NCBI RefSeq assembly: GCF_022627955.1
Contig: NZ_JABXGD010000009.1
Coordinates: 62,001 to 126,000 of the forward strand
Length of the DNA: 64,000 nucleotides
Direction: 5' to 3'
Source of the DNA: Microbacterium sp. C5A9
Lineage (GTDB): Bacteria > Actinomycetota > Actinomycetes > Actinomycetales > Microbacteriaceae
Part shown: positions 41,938 to 50,571 of the stretch, piece by piece
Position numbering within the stretch: position 1 is the first letter of the stretch
Layout of the letters: the number at the start of each line of letters is the position of its first letter
Notes under the pieces: generated by a model
What the model saw: the letters and a program-made list of their open reading frames with translations, nothing else
Database searches by the model: none
What the model was told of the DNA's origin: nothing
Position numbers and translations under genes: made by a program

Positions 41938-43602
41938 TCAGAGCTCGGCGACCTGCCCGTCCACGACGCTCCATCGACGATTCGTCTCCACGGCGTCGAG
42001 CATCCGGCGATCGTGCGTGACGAGAAGAAGCGTCCCGGTGTACGACTCCAGCGCCTGCTCCAACTGCTCGATCGCGGGCAGGTCCAGGTGGTTCGTGGGT
42101 TCATCGAGCACCAGCAGGTTGACCCCTCGAGCCTGCAGCAGCGCCAGCGCAGCCCGGGTGCGCTCGCCCGGCGAGAGCTCATCGACGGGTCGCGTCACGT
42201 GGTCGGCTCTGAGGCCGAACTTCGCGAGCAGGGTGCGCACCTCGGCCGAGGCCATCTCGGGGACCAGTGCCTCGAAGGCGTCGGCGAGAGCGGCCTCGCC
42301 GACCAGGAGCGAACGGGCCTGGTCGATCTCACCGATCTGCACGCTGCTGCCGAGCGCTGATGTGCCGTCGACGGGCTGCTGTCGGCCGAGAAGCCCTCGA
42401 AGCAGAGTCGACTTCCCGGCGCCGTTCGGCCCCGTGATGCCGATCCGATCCCCCGCGTCGACCTGGAGGGACACCGGCCCCATGCTGAACGAGCCCTGCC
42501 GGAACGTCGCGGCGTTCAGCGTCGAGACGACGCTGCTCGAGCGTGGCGCCGAGCCGATCGTGAACTCGAGCTGCCACTCCTTGCGGGGTTCCTCGACCTC
42601 GTCGAGACGAGCGATGCGACTCTCCATCTGGCGGACCTTCTGCGCCTGCTTCTCGCTCGACTCCATCGACGCCTTGCGCTTGATCTTGTCGTTGTCCGGC
42701 GCCTTCTTCATCGCGTTGCGCACGCCCTGGCTCGACCACTCGCGCTGAGTCCGCGCACGCGCGACGAGGTCGGCCTTCTTCTCGGCGAACTCGTCGTACT
42801 TCTCGCGCAGGTGACGCCGCACGACGGCCCGCTCCTCGATGTACGCGTCGTAGCCGCCGCCGTACAGCCGATGCGAGTTCTGGGCGAGGTCGAGCTCGAG
42901 AACGCGCGTGACGCTGCGCGCCAGGAACTCTCGATCATGGCTGACGAGAACGACGCCGCCGCGGAGCCCCCGCACGAAGGATTCCAATCGATCGAGCCCG
43001 TCGAGGTCGAGATCATTGGTCGGCTCGTCGAGGAAGACGATGTCGAAGCGCGAGAGCAGCAGCGCGGCGAGTCCGACGCGGGCGGCCTGGCCACCGGACA
43101 GTCCGACCATGAGTGCATCCGCCGCGACCCCGCCGCCACTCGGCAGGCCGAGATCGTCCAGCACCGCGGGAATGCGCTCGTCGAGGTCGGCCGCACCGCT
43201 CGCGAGCCAGCGATCGAGTGCGACCGAGTAGGTGTCGGCCGGGTCCGTGCCCGCGGGCGCGAGGGAAGGATCGCCGAGCGCGGCCGCCGCGGCATCCATC
43301 TCCCGGGTCGCTTCCGCACATCCTGTGCGGCGCGCGATGTACTCGGCGACCGTCTCGCCCTCGACGCGCTCGTGCTCCTGCGGCAGCCAGCCGACGAAGG
43401 CGTCGGTCGGGGCCAGCGAGACCGATCCCTCCGCGGGCGCGAGCACACCCGCGAGGATCCGCAGCAGGGTGGACTTGCCCGCTCCGTTCGCGCCGACGAC
43501 GCCGATGACATCGCCGGGTGCGACCGTCAGGTCGAGGCCTTCGAAAAGGATGCGGTGACCGTAGCCACCTGCCAGGTTCTGGGCGACGAGCGTTGCGGTC
43601 AT
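41938..43602 (-). CDS. ABC-F family ATPase (ribosome-associated)
   Basis: 554 residues with two ATPase domains and no membrane segment. Domain 1: GANGAGKSTLLRI, LSGGQAARVGLAALL, LDEPTNDLDLDGLDRL. The charged linker (about 245-330) is followed by domain 2: GPNGAGKSTLLRG, LSPGERTRAALALLQ, LDEPTNHLDLPAIEQL. ABC-F proteins act on the ribosome, some in translation control and some in antibiotic resistance. The longish linker leaves either possible here. Divergent from a lipoprotein gene. Confidence 0.9.
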   Translation of the reverse strand: MTATLVAQNLAGGYGHRILFEGLDLTVAPGDVIGVVGANGAGKSTLLRILAGVLAPAEGSVSLAPTDAFVGWLPQEHERVEGETVAEYIARRTGCAEATREMDAAAAALGDPSLAPAGTDPADTYSVALDRWLASGAADLDERIPAVLDDLGLPSGGGVAADALMVGLSGGQAARVGLAALLLSRFDIVFLDEPTNDLDLDGLDRLESFVRGLRGGVVLVSHDREFLARSVTRVLELDLAQNSHRLYGGGYDAYIEERAVVRRHLREKYDEFAEKKADLVARARTQREWSSQGVRNAMKKAPDNDKIKRKASMESSEKQAQKVRQMESRIARLDEVEEPRKEWQLEFTIGSAPRSSSVVSTLNAATFRQGSFSMGPVSLQVDAGDRIGITGPNGAGKSTLLRGLLGRQQPVDGTSALGSSVQIGEIDQARSLLVGEAALADAFEALVPEMASAEVRTLLAKFGLRADHVTRPVDELSPGERTRAALALLQARGVNLLVLDEPTNHLDLPAIEQLEQALESYTGTLLLVTHDRRMLDAVETNRRWSVVDGQVAEL

Positions 43603-43699
43603 CAGACAATCCTCTCAGCCCCGCGACGTCGCCCGCACCCATGACCACGGTTCGCACACGCTCCGCGCGGCTCGCCGGCGTGTCACGATCGCCGACCGA

Positions 43700-43705
43700 T
43701 AGCGT
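43700..43705 (+). promoter_or_regulatory. -10 box (TAGCGT), leaderless promoter
   Basis: TAGCGT with a 7-nt gap to the ATG at 43713. Confidence 0.5.
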
Positions 43706-43712
43706 CGGGGGC

Positions 43713-44381
43713 ATGCATCGACGCCATGCTCCACTCCTTGTGGTTCTCGCCACCACCGCTGCGCTGCTGTCTGCCTGCGCCCCTGAGCCCGCTCCCGGCG
43801 CGTCGACCCCCGTTCCGAGTCGGTCGGAGACGGCGAGCGCCACGCCCACTCCAGCGTCCGAGCCGCACCTCGTGGTCACGATCGACGGGCTCGAGCTGGT
43901 CGACGGCGAGAGACGCGAATCGGTGGATTTCGAGGATGGGGCTGCTGTTCTGGCGCTGTTGGAGACCGCGACGGGCGAGGCGCCCACGATGGCTGAGTTC
44001 GAGGATCCGCCAGGGTACGAGACCGATCTCGTCCGCTACGAATGGGACGGCATCAGCGTCGTGACCGAGGAGGGCGGCGAGGGTGCGTCCTCCCACATCG
44101 CCGTCGACGCAGTGACTGCGGGCGGTGTTCCGATCTCCTCGCAGGAGGGCCTGACGATCGGATCGACCCGCGATGAGGTCGTCGCCGCGCAGGGATGGGA
44201 TGTCTGGGACGAGGACGGTGACGGCGTCGCCGAGTACCTCGGCGTGGGTGAGCAGGAGGTTCCCGGCACGACCTCGCTGAGCCGCCCCGGAGAGACCGGC
44301 ATCCGATACGTGATGTTCTCGCTCGCCGATGATGTCGTGACGACGATCAACGCCCCGGCCAACGACTTCAGCGATCTCTGA
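43713..44381 (+). CDS. secreted lipoprotein, hypothetical
   Basis: 222 residues. Signal peptide MHRRHAPLLVVLATTAALLSAC with lipobox LLSAC, then a Ser/Thr/Pro linker. The mature domain has two repeats of a short beta pattern (LVVTIDGLELVDGERRESVDFE; SQEGLTIGSTRDEVVAAQGW) and no cysteine, so it is probably an extracytoplasmic beta-rich domain. Function unknown. Confidence 0.8.
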   Translation: MHRRHAPLLVVLATTAALLSACAPEPAPGASTPVPSRSETASATPTPASEPHLVVTIDGLELVDGERRESVDFEDGAAVLALLETATGEAPTMAEFEDPPGYETDLVRYEWDGISVVTEEGGEGASSHIAVDAVTAGGVPISSQEGLTIGSTRDEVVAAQGWDVWDEDGDGVAEYLGVGEQEVPGTTSLSRPGETGIRYVMFSLADDVVTTINAPANDFSDL

Positions 44382-44428
44382 GCCGGGCCATCACCTCAGC
44401 CGCCATCGGAGAAAGACGCGGGCCTGCC

Positions 44429-44965
44429 TCAGAGCTCGACCGTGTCGTGCGTGGCGACCGCGAACCTCTGCCCCGGGTACCGCAGTCCCGCGAAGTACAT
44501 GTTCGTGTGCGCGACGATCTGCTCGCCCGAGATCGCCACTCCGTCCCACTCGGTGTCGACCGTCGTGTGCGCATCGCTCACGAGCGTGACGTCGTATCCC
44601 TCGGCAGCCGCGCGCTGCATGGTGGTGCGCACGCAGAAGTCCGACTGCGCGCCGGTGATCACGAGACGCGTCGCGCCGAGATCGTCGAGCGTCTGTCGCA
44701 GCGTCGTGTCCGCGAACGAGTCCCGGTAGCTCTTGCGCACCAGGGCTTCGCCCTCGGCTCGACGCAGCGGTTCCGCGAGCTCCCACGCGGGAGTGCCCAC
44801 ACCGACCGGATCGTGATGCACCCAGACGACGGGGACCCCGGCAGCGCGAGCGCGATCGACGAGTGCCGCGGCGCGCACGAGCACGCCCTCCTCGTCGTAG
44901 CATCCCGGAGTCACCCCGGCCTGCAGGTCGATCGCGAGGACGACAGTGCGCTCCGGCGACGCCAC
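44429..44965 (-). CDS. isochorismatase-family cysteine hydrolase
   Basis: 178 residues. The catalytic triad of the family is visible: Asp13 (LAIDLQAG), Lys78 ([10 protein letters not shown]) and Cys111 ([12 protein letters not shown]), with the cis-peptide SDF segment before Cys. Members hydrolyse amides or vinyl ethers such as nicotinamide or isochorismate; the substrate here is undetermined. GTG start, 5 nt after the pseudo-hydrolase gene, so probably one operon. Confidence 0.88.
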   Translation of the reverse strand: MASPERTVVLAIDLQAGVTPGCYDEEGVLVRAAALVDRARAAGVPVVWVHHDPVGVGTPAWELAEPLRRAEGEALVRKSYRDSFADTTLRQTLDDLGATRLVITGAQSDFCVRTTMQRAAAEGYDVTLVSDAHTTVDTEWDGVAISGEQIVAHTNMYFAGLRYPGQRFAVATHDTVEL

Positions 44966-44970
44966 CGGCG

Positions 44971-45531
44971 TCAGTCCCAGTCCAGGTATTCCTCGATGAT
45001 CACGCCGGTCTCGATCGGGTGATGCATCGGGAAGAGGTGATCGCCGGCGATGGTCTTGATGCTCGATCGGTCGGGGATGGTCGCGTGCAGCGCCTCGGCG
45101 TTCGCGGCCGGGGTGTCGGTGTCTTCCGTCCCCTGCACGATCAGCACCGGGATCGCCGGGGCGACCGCGATGTCGACGTCTTCAACGCCCAGCAGCAGCA
45201 GACCGTTCGCACGATCGGCATGCGCGGCGACCAGGGCCCGGGCGACGGTTCCGCCGAAGCCGTGTCCGCCGACCCAGGTGTCGTCGATGCCGACGTGGTC
45301 GATCACGGCGACGACGTCCTCGACGCGCTCGTCGAGCGTCGCCTCATCGGCGCGGTGGCCGATGCGCAGCACATGGAAGCCCGCCTCCTCGGCGAGGTAG
45401 TGGGCCGCGACACCCAGCACGTCGGCCGCGAGCCCCTGCTCCTGGATCAGCACCAGCTTGACCGGTCCGTCGCCCTCATCCACGAAGGGGATGGCGCGGC
45501 CTTCGGGCTCGAAGATCTGGGTCTCGGTCAT
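44971..45531 (-). CDS. alpha/beta-hydrolase fold protein with missing nucleophile
   Basis: 186 residues, shorter than the usual 230-300. The nucleophile elbow reads [15 protein letters not shown] (residues 87-101), where glycine 91 stands at the serine of the G-H-S-x-G-G motif. The acid-loop QGTEDTDTP and the catalytic-His position [10 protein letters not shown] are still present. It is therefore probably a non-hydrolytic binding protein or uses another mechanism. AGGAGA precedes the ATG at 45531. Confidence 0.75.
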   Translation of the reverse strand: MTETQIFEPEGRAIPFVDEGDGPVKLVLIQEQGLAADVLGVAAHYLAEEAGFHVLRIGHRADEATLDERVEDVVAVIDHVGIDDTWVGGHGFGGTVARALVAAHADRANGLLLLGVEDVDIAVAPAIPVLIVQGTEDTDTPAANAEALHATIPDRSSIKTIAGDHLFPMHHPIETGVIIEEYLDWD

Positions 45532-45580
45532 GGGCGTGGTTCTCCTCGTGCCGTCGCGGTGGTGGAGAGGCGGGATCTGC

Positions 45581-45712
45581 TCAGGAGCTGAGCACGTCGA
45601 CCGCCTCGGCATCCAGCGTATCCCGCCGCCCCTCCATTCGCGCCGCGGGCGCGGGCTGACCTCCGATGCCCTGTTCGGCGAGCGATCGTGCCGACGCGTG
45701 GAGCGACCTCAC
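45581..45712 (-). CDS. possible 43-residue small protein overlapping a GNAT stop
   Basis: From a GTG that shares a GTGA junction with the GNAT stop: VRSLHASARSLAEQGIGGQP, then APAARMEGRRDTLDAEAVDV and LSS. Codon use looks coding and the overlap suggests coupling. No homologue recognised; it could be a chance ORF. Confidence 0.35.
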   Translation of the reverse strand: MRSLHASARSLAEQGIGGQPAPAARMEGRRDTLDAEAVDVLSS

Positions 45713-46113
45713 GAAGCGAGCCGGATCAGCCCCGCCTTCGTCGATCGAAATCCGCACGTACCCAGATAGAACGCCGCGAGGTCCGGCTCGAAGTCGACGT
45801 GCAGCCATTCACAGCCGAGCGACCGGGCTGTCGCGACTGCGACCTCGATCAGACGTCGTCCGATCCCTTCGCCCTGGCGCGCAGGCAGCACTGTCGTGTC
45901 GATGACGAAGGCGTGCACACCACCGTCGCCGACCACGTTGACGAATCCGATCAGACCGGATTCGTCTTCGGCAGTCACCCAACAGAGGCTGTACCTCGTC
46001 AGACGCGCGGTCCAGGGCACGACTGCCGTCGAGTCGGAACCGAACGCGCGATGATGGAGCTCTGACAGTGCCTGATCGTCGATCTTTGGCGAGACCCGAT
46101 ACTCAACCACCAT
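45709..46113 (-). CDS. GNAT family N-acetyltransferase (small)
   Basis: 134 residues from ATG 46113. Core with VIDTTVLPARQGEGIGRRLIEVAVATARSLG (acetyl-CoA loop R/Q-G-E-G-I-G) and the C-terminal WLHVDFEPDLAAFYLGTCGF. Substrate unknown. The longer ORF start is rejected because upstream residues are low-complexity basic sequence. Confidence 0.82.
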   Translation of the reverse strand: MVVEYRVSPKIDDQALSELHHRAFGSDSTAVVPWTARLTRYSLCWVTAEDESGLIGFVNVVGDGGVHAFVIDTTVLPARQGEGIGRRLIEVAVATARSLGCEWLHVDFEPDLAAFYLGTCGFRSTKAGLIRLAS

Positions 46114-46228
46114 TACGCCGTGATCCCGCGCGTGCCATGATGCCGAGCTCCTCGATGACGTCCTCCTCGGTCCGCCATCGGCCCGGGGCAGCTTTGCGAC
46201 CCGCGGGAAACCTGCACGCGCGCGGCTG

Positions 46229-46384
46229 TCATCCGGAATGCGCGCTGTGATCCCCGAGGTCGGGTTTCGCCCGCAGCGCGTCGGCGATCTCCTCTTCCGG
46301 ACGCGGCGCGATGGTCTCGTCGAGTTCGAGTTCCGGCACTGACGGCTCGTCCGGCGCGGGTATGTGCTCGTGGTGGTCGGACAT
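46229..46384 (-). CDS. 51-residue acidic small protein
   Basis: Starts MSDHHEHIPAPDEPSVPELE and ends LRAKPDLGDHSAHSG. Rich in Asp, Glu, Pro and His, predicted disordered. GAAAGGA lies before the ATG, which makes it credible as a gene. Function unknown. Confidence 0.6.
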   Translation of the reverse strand: MSDHHEHIPAPDEPSVPELELDETIAPRPEEEIADALRAKPDLGDHSAHSG

Positions 46385-46425
46385 GGCGGATTCCTTTCGG
46401 TCGGCGACACGCACAGCGTACGCGG

Positions 46426-48192
46426 CTATATCTGCCGTTTCAGCCCGACGTGGGCGGTCTGGTATCCGAGTCGCGCATAGAAGGCGCGAGTCCGCTCCCG
46501 TGCCTCGTCGGTGGTGACCTGAGCCAGCCGCGCCCCGCGTGCACGACCGAACTCGTGCGCCCACTCCAGCATCGCCGCGCCCAGGCCCTGAGAGCGTTCG
46601 CCTGGCGCGACCCGCAGTCCCTCGATCTGCAGTCGAGTCGAACCACCGCGGGAGAGGCCCGGGATCACGGTGAGCTGCATGGTGGCGACGATGCGGTCGG
46701 CACTGTCGCGGACGACCCCCAGATAGTGGGATCCGTCTCGAGCGACCGCGCGGAAGGCCGCCTCATATCGCTCGAGTTCGACGCTCTCACGGTCCGCGCC
46801 GAACGGATCGTCGAACAGCAGCGCCGCGATGGCCCCGATGTCATCGCGGTTCGCACGCTCGAGCCGGAAGGTCCGCCCTGCAACCTGCAGTCGTCCACGC
46901 ACCGAGGACCGCGCATCCGCCTGCAGCCTGGCGACGAGCAGGTCGAGCCATGAGCCGACGTTGGCCCGGGCCTCAGCCGTGTCGGGATAACGGCATCTGA
47001 GGTGCAGACCGGACTCGTCGAGGATGAACCACAGCATGACGCCGTCGGTGTCGGTCGCCGCGCTGACGTACTGGGCGTCGAGCCCGACCGAGTCGATCCG
47101 CACGGGCAGCCGGCGCAGGTCCAGCCAGGAGATCGCGAACATCCCGGGAGCCACGGGCATGCCGCCCCACGGAGCCAGTACGTCTGCGAGCGGCCAGGCA
47201 CCGAGTTGCACCGCCTCCTTCACGGCCGCCGCCGCTGCCTGCGGTTCGGCGAGGTCCGACTCGAGGACCGAGTTCGTGATGAACCAGCCGACCGAGTCAT
47301 GCCAGTTGTCCTCGAAGCGGCTGTGCACGGGGAACACGGCTCGCAGCGGGGCATCCGCACGCTCCCGGGTCACCGCGGTCATGGCGACCACCGCGCGTGC
47401 GAGCGTCGAGACGCCGTCGTCACGCGCTTGCGCAGCGAACGCCGCGGCGTCGTCGACATCGAACACATCGCGCACCTCCACGCGCTCGCGATGCGGTTCG
47501 GGCGCGCCGAGAGACAGAGGGAACTGCGGCATCACACCACCGCTGCCCTCGATGATGTCGTCCCATCGCTGACGCACGTGGTCGGGTGCGGCATCCCGGT
47601 CCAGCAGCGCCTGGGTGTGTTCGACGAAGGCCGGCGCAGGACCCCTCACCGGTGCCGCGCCTCCCCTCCCCGTGTCGAGCGCGGACAGCAGGTCGCGCGC
47701 GATCACCAGCATCGACCACATGTCGACGTGCGCGTGATCTGCTGCGATCACGACGGTGAGCCCCGCGGCGGTCTCCAACACGCACAGCCGGTGCGAAGGG
47801 CGCCTGTAGGGCGAACAGGCCTCGTCGAGGATGTCCCGCAACGCGTCGTTGACCGCCTGACCGGGGGCCACCTCATGCTCGACCCAGCTTCCGGGGCCGA
47901 TCTCGATCTCGTGGAGCACCGGATCGCCCTCAGCACCGGGTGCGAAGGCGGTTCTCAGCGTGCCGTGACGGGCGATGACGGCCAACCAGGCCTCGGCGAT
48001 CGACTCACGACGCGTCGGTGCGGGCAGCCGGAACGAGAGCGCCATCCACGAGCCGGGCCTGTCGCCGGCCCCGACATGGAGTCGCTGATCGAACGACACG
48101 GGCAGGCGACGTCCGAGTGCAGACGCGCTCACGTCGTACCCCCAGAGCCGTCCGAACGGGAGGCGGAGGTGCGTGACGTTGGTCAGTCGCAT
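46426..48192 (-). CDS. condensation-domain protein fused to a GNAT acetyltransferase
   Basis: 588 residues from ATG 48192. Residues about 1-430 are a condensation/wax-ester-synthase-type fold: the active-site motif reads DHAHVDM (152-158), with the catalytic His153 and Asp157 of HHxxxDG kept, the first His replaced by Asp and the Gly by Met. The later structural motif is seen in PVHSRFEDNWHDSVGWFITNSV. Residues 434-588 are a GNAT domain with EGLRVAPGERSQGLGAAML. No adenylation or carrier domain is nearby. It may transfer acyl groups in amide or ester synthesis with a second acetylation step. The fusion is unusual. Confidence 0.8.
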   Translation of the reverse strand: MRLTNVTHLRLPFGRLWGYDVSASALGRRLPVSFDQRLHVGAGDRPGSWMALSFRLPAPTRRESIAEAWLAVIARHGTLRTAFAPGAEGDPVLHEIEIGPGSWVEHEVAPGQAVNDALRDILDEACSPYRRPSHRLCVLETAAGLTVVIAADHAHVDMWSMLVIARDLLSALDTGRGGAAPVRGPAPAFVEHTQALLDRDAAPDHVRQRWDDIIEGSGGVMPQFPLSLGAPEPHRERVEVRDVFDVDDAAAFAAQARDDGVSTLARAVVAMTAVTRERADAPLRAVFPVHSRFEDNWHDSVGWFITNSVLESDLAEPQAAAAAVKEAVQLGAWPLADVLAPWGGMPVAPGMFAISWLDLRRLPVRIDSVGLDAQYVSAATDTDGVMLWFILDESGLHLRCRYPDTAEARANVGSWLDLLVARLQADARSSVRGRLQVAGRTFRLERANRDDIGAIAALLFDDPFGADRESVELERYEAAFRAVARDGSHYLGVVRDSADRIVATMQLTVIPGLSRGGSTRLQIEGLRVAPGERSQGLGAAMLEWAHEFGRARGARLAQVTTDEARERTRAFYARLGYQTAHVGLKRQI

Positions 48193-48200
48193 GGGTAGCA

Positions 48201-48219
48201 CCATATCGTCCGGATAATC
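48201..48219. promoter_or_regulatory. overlapping divergent promoters of the condensation-GNAT gene and hydrolase gene
   Basis: On the minus strand TATGGT (48199-48204 region) lies 6 nt before the ATG at 48192. On the plus strand the GATAATCT box (48212-48219) is a good -10 for the hydrolase whose ATG is at 48276. The two genes are 83 bp apart. Confidence 0.45.
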
Positions 48220-48275
48220 TGGTGCTCGACACGACTGCCCGAGCAGAGTCGATCCGTCATCGATCGAGGAGCCTG

Positions 48276-49094
48276 ATGCCCACATTCGAGGTGCCCGGAG
48301 CCGAGCTGGCCGTCGCCCTGAGCGATGAAGGCGGGCACCCGGTCGTCCAGCTGCACGGGCTCACGTCGAGCCGGGCCCGAGATCGGGTGCTGAATCTCGA
48401 CCTCGGTCGAGGACTCAGCGGGACTCGACTGCTCCGCTACGACGCCCGCGGCCATGGCCGGTCGACCGGACGGAAGGTGCCTGAGGACTATCGCTGGGAC
48501 AACCTCGCCGACGATCTTCTGCGAGTGCTCGACCACTGGTTCCCCGGCGAACGCGTCCACGGAGTCGGCCCCTCCATGGGCGCCGCGACACTCCTGCATG
48601 CGGCGTCGATCGAACCGGCCCGTTTCAGCGGACTCACGCTCATGGTGCCGCCCACGGCGTGGGAGAGCAGATCGGCCCAGGCTGCGATCTACCGAGCCGC
48701 GGCTGCGCTCATCGAATCCGACGGAGTGGACGCGTTCCTCTCGGCCGCCCGTGGATCGACGCCGCCGCCGGCCACCGTCGGCGCGCCGGAGACCCGGCCC
48801 GACGTCGCCGACGCTCTCCTGCCGTCGCTGTTCCGCGGCGCAGGACTCAGCGACCTGCCCGCCCCGGAGTCCGTCGCGCGAATCGATGTGCCGACGACGA
48901 TCCTGGCGTGGGTGGACGATCCAGGCCACCCCCTGTCGACCGCGGAATCACTCGCCGCACTGCTCCCGAACACGACGCTGACGGTCGCCCGCACGCCGGA
49001 GGATGTCGACGCGTGGCCTGAGGTCTTGCGTCGGGACGTCGAGCGTCGCGGCGACATCGGCTGCCGATCGCGCAGTGATATCTTCATGCCGTGA
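48276..49094 (+). CDS. alpha/beta hydrolase
   Basis: 272 residues. LRYDARGHGRSTG (oxyanion region), VHGVGPSMGAATLLHAA (nucleophile Ser in G-P-S-M-G) and the late TTILAWVDDPGHPLSTAES acid-loop. Likely an esterase or thioesterase-like hydrolase; substrate unknown. GAGGAG lies 4 nt before the ATG. The GTG at 48222 is a less likely start. Divergent from the condensation-GNAT gene. Confidence 0.85.
   Translation: MPTFEVPGAELAVALSDEGGHPVVQLHGLTSSRARDRVLNLDLGRGLSGTRLLRYDARGHGRSTGRKVPEDYRWDNLADDLLRVLDHWFPGERVHGVGPSMGAATLLHAASIEPARFSGLTLMVPPTAWESRSAQAAIYRAAAALIESDGVDAFLSAARGSTPPPATVGAPETRPDVADALLPSLFRGAGLSDLPAPESVARIDVPTTILAWVDDPGHPLSTAESLAALLPNTTLTVARTPEDVDAWPEVLRRDVERRGDIGCRSRSDIFMP
49079..49084 (+). 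promoter_or_regulatory. -10 box (TATCTT), possible leaderless promoter
   Basis: TATCTT with a 6-nt gap to the GTG at 49091, inside the end of the hydrolase gene. Confidence 0.4.
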
Positions 49095-49423
49095 GGCCAG
49101 AGTTCGGGGATGCCGCAGACGCGACCTTCGTCGTGACCATCGTCGTGGACATGCCGATCACCAAGCTCCATGCGCTGGACGTCATCGCTTTCGTGGCGGA
49201 CAGTGCCATCCGAGACGCACGCACCGCGTCTCCTCGGGTACCGCTATCGCCCGACGCCTGGGCAGAGGTGCAGATACCACGCTTTGCCGATCCGCCGCCG
49301 ATCGCCATCGATGTCTGCTCTGACGCAAGCATCGACGTCGCGCGCGCCGCCGCCGACCGCCTTGAGGAGGCATTGGTGCAGGTCGGCTGGACCGTGCGTG
49401 CTCGACGCAGCGACGAGATCTGA
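49091..49423 (+). CDS. 110-residue hypothetical protein
   Basis: Starts VRPEFGDAADATFVVTIVVD and continues with ferredoxin-like alternating helices and strands (ITKLHALDVIAFVADSAIRDA, ASIDVARAAADRLEEALVQVG). No cysteine or membrane segment. The GTG shares a GTGA overlap with the upstream hydrolase stop, so it is coupled or has its own leaderless promoter. Function unknown. Confidence 0.6.
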   Translation: MRPEFGDAADATFVVTIVVDMPITKLHALDVIAFVADSAIRDARTASPRVPLSPDAWAEVQIPRFADPPPIAIDVCSDASIDVARAAADRLEEALVQVGWTVRARRSDEI

Positions 49424-49486
49424 TTCGCGACGCGCGGCTTCGTACGGGCCGCCCCGATCTCCTCGGCTCCCGCGCAGGACCCCGCC

Positions 49487-50560
49487 TCAGTTGTTGAAGC
49501 GGAACTCCACTACGTCGCCGTCCTGCATGACGTAGTCCTTGCCCTCGAGGCGGGCCTTGCCCTTGGCGCGGGCTTCGACGACCGAGCCGGTCTCGACGAG
49601 GTCGTCGAACGAGACGATCTCGGCCTTGATGAAGCCCTTCTCGAAATCGGTGTGGATCACACCGGCGGCCTGCGGGGCCTTGGATCCCTTGGGGATCGTC
49701 CAGGCGCGAGCCTCTTTCGGGCCGGCCGTGAGGTAGGTCTGCAGGCCGAGGGTGTCGAACCCGATGCGGGCGAGCTGGTCGAGACCCGACTCGTCCTGAC
49801 CGGTCGAGGCCAGAAGCTCGGCGGCGTCTTCGGGGTCGAGGTCGATCAGCTCGGACTCGATCTTCGCGTCGAGGAAGATCGCCTTGGCCGGGGCGACCAG
49901 GGCGGCGAGTTCCGCCTTGCGAGCGTCATCGGTGAGCACACCCTCGTCGACGTTGAAGACGAAGATCACCGGCTTGGCCGTCAGCAGACCCAGTTCGCGG
50001 ATCGGCGTCAGGTCGATGCCCGCCACCGACAGCAGCACGCCGCGCTCCAGCGCATCCTTCGCCGCCTGCGCGGTCTCGAGCACGACCGGCTCGATCTTCT
50101 TGCCGCGGACTTCCTTCTCGTAGCGCGAGATCGCCCTGTCGACCGTCTCGAGGTCGGCGAGCATCAGCTCGGCGTTGATGGTCTCCATGTCGGATGCCGG
50201 GTTCACCGCACCGTCGACGTGCACGACGTCGTCGTCCGCGAAACCGCGCACGACCTGCGCGATGGCGTCGGCCTCGCGGATGTTCGCGAGGAACTTGTTG
50301 CCGAGCCCCTCGCCTTCACTGGCACCGCGCACGATGCCGGCGATGTCGACGAACGACACGGCGGCTGGCAGGATGCGCTCGCTGCCGAAGATCTCGGCGA
50401 GCTTGTCGAGACGCGGGTCGGGCAGATTCACCACCCCGACGTTGGGCTCGATGGTCGCGAACGGGTAGTTCGCCGCGAGCACGTCGTTCTTGGTCAGAGC
50501 GTTGAAGAGGGTGGACTTGCCGACATTGGGCAGGCCGACGATACCGATAGTGAGAGCCAC
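49487..50560 (-). CDS. ychF: redox-regulated ATPase YchF (Obg-like)
   Basis: 357 residues. GLPNVGKSTLFNALTKND (P-loop), VSFVDIAGIVRGASEGEGLGN (G3) and FVFNVDEGVLTDDARK, where NVDE replaces the NKxD specificity motif, giving ATP rather than GTP preference as in YchF/OLA1. The C-terminal TGS domain ends VMQDGDVVEFRFNN. GTG start at 50560 follows a TAGACT box by 8 nt, partly inside the HAD gene end. Confidence 0.95.
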   Translation of the reverse strand: MALTIGIVGLPNVGKSTLFNALTKNDVLAANYPFATIEPNVGVVNLPDPRLDKLAEIFGSERILPAAVSFVDIAGIVRGASEGEGLGNKFLANIREADAIAQVVRGFADDDVVHVDGAVNPASDMETINAELMLADLETVDRAISRYEKEVRGKKIEPVVLETAQAAKDALERGVLLSVAGIDLTPIRELGLLTAKPVIFVFNVDEGVLTDDARKAELAALVAPAKAIFLDAKIESELIDLDPEDAAELLASTGQDESGLDQLARIGFDTLGLQTYLTAGPKEARAWTIPKGSKAPQAAGVIHTDFEKGFIKAEIVSFDDLVETGSVVEARAKGKARLEGKDYVMQDGDVVEFRFNN

Positions 50561-50571
50561 GGGGGTCGAGT

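Noticed and set aside
46114..46231. Extra gene between the small GNAT and the acidic protein
   Set aside because: A coding-like frame exists but has no start codon and a stop at its head; kept only as a possible remnant in findings.
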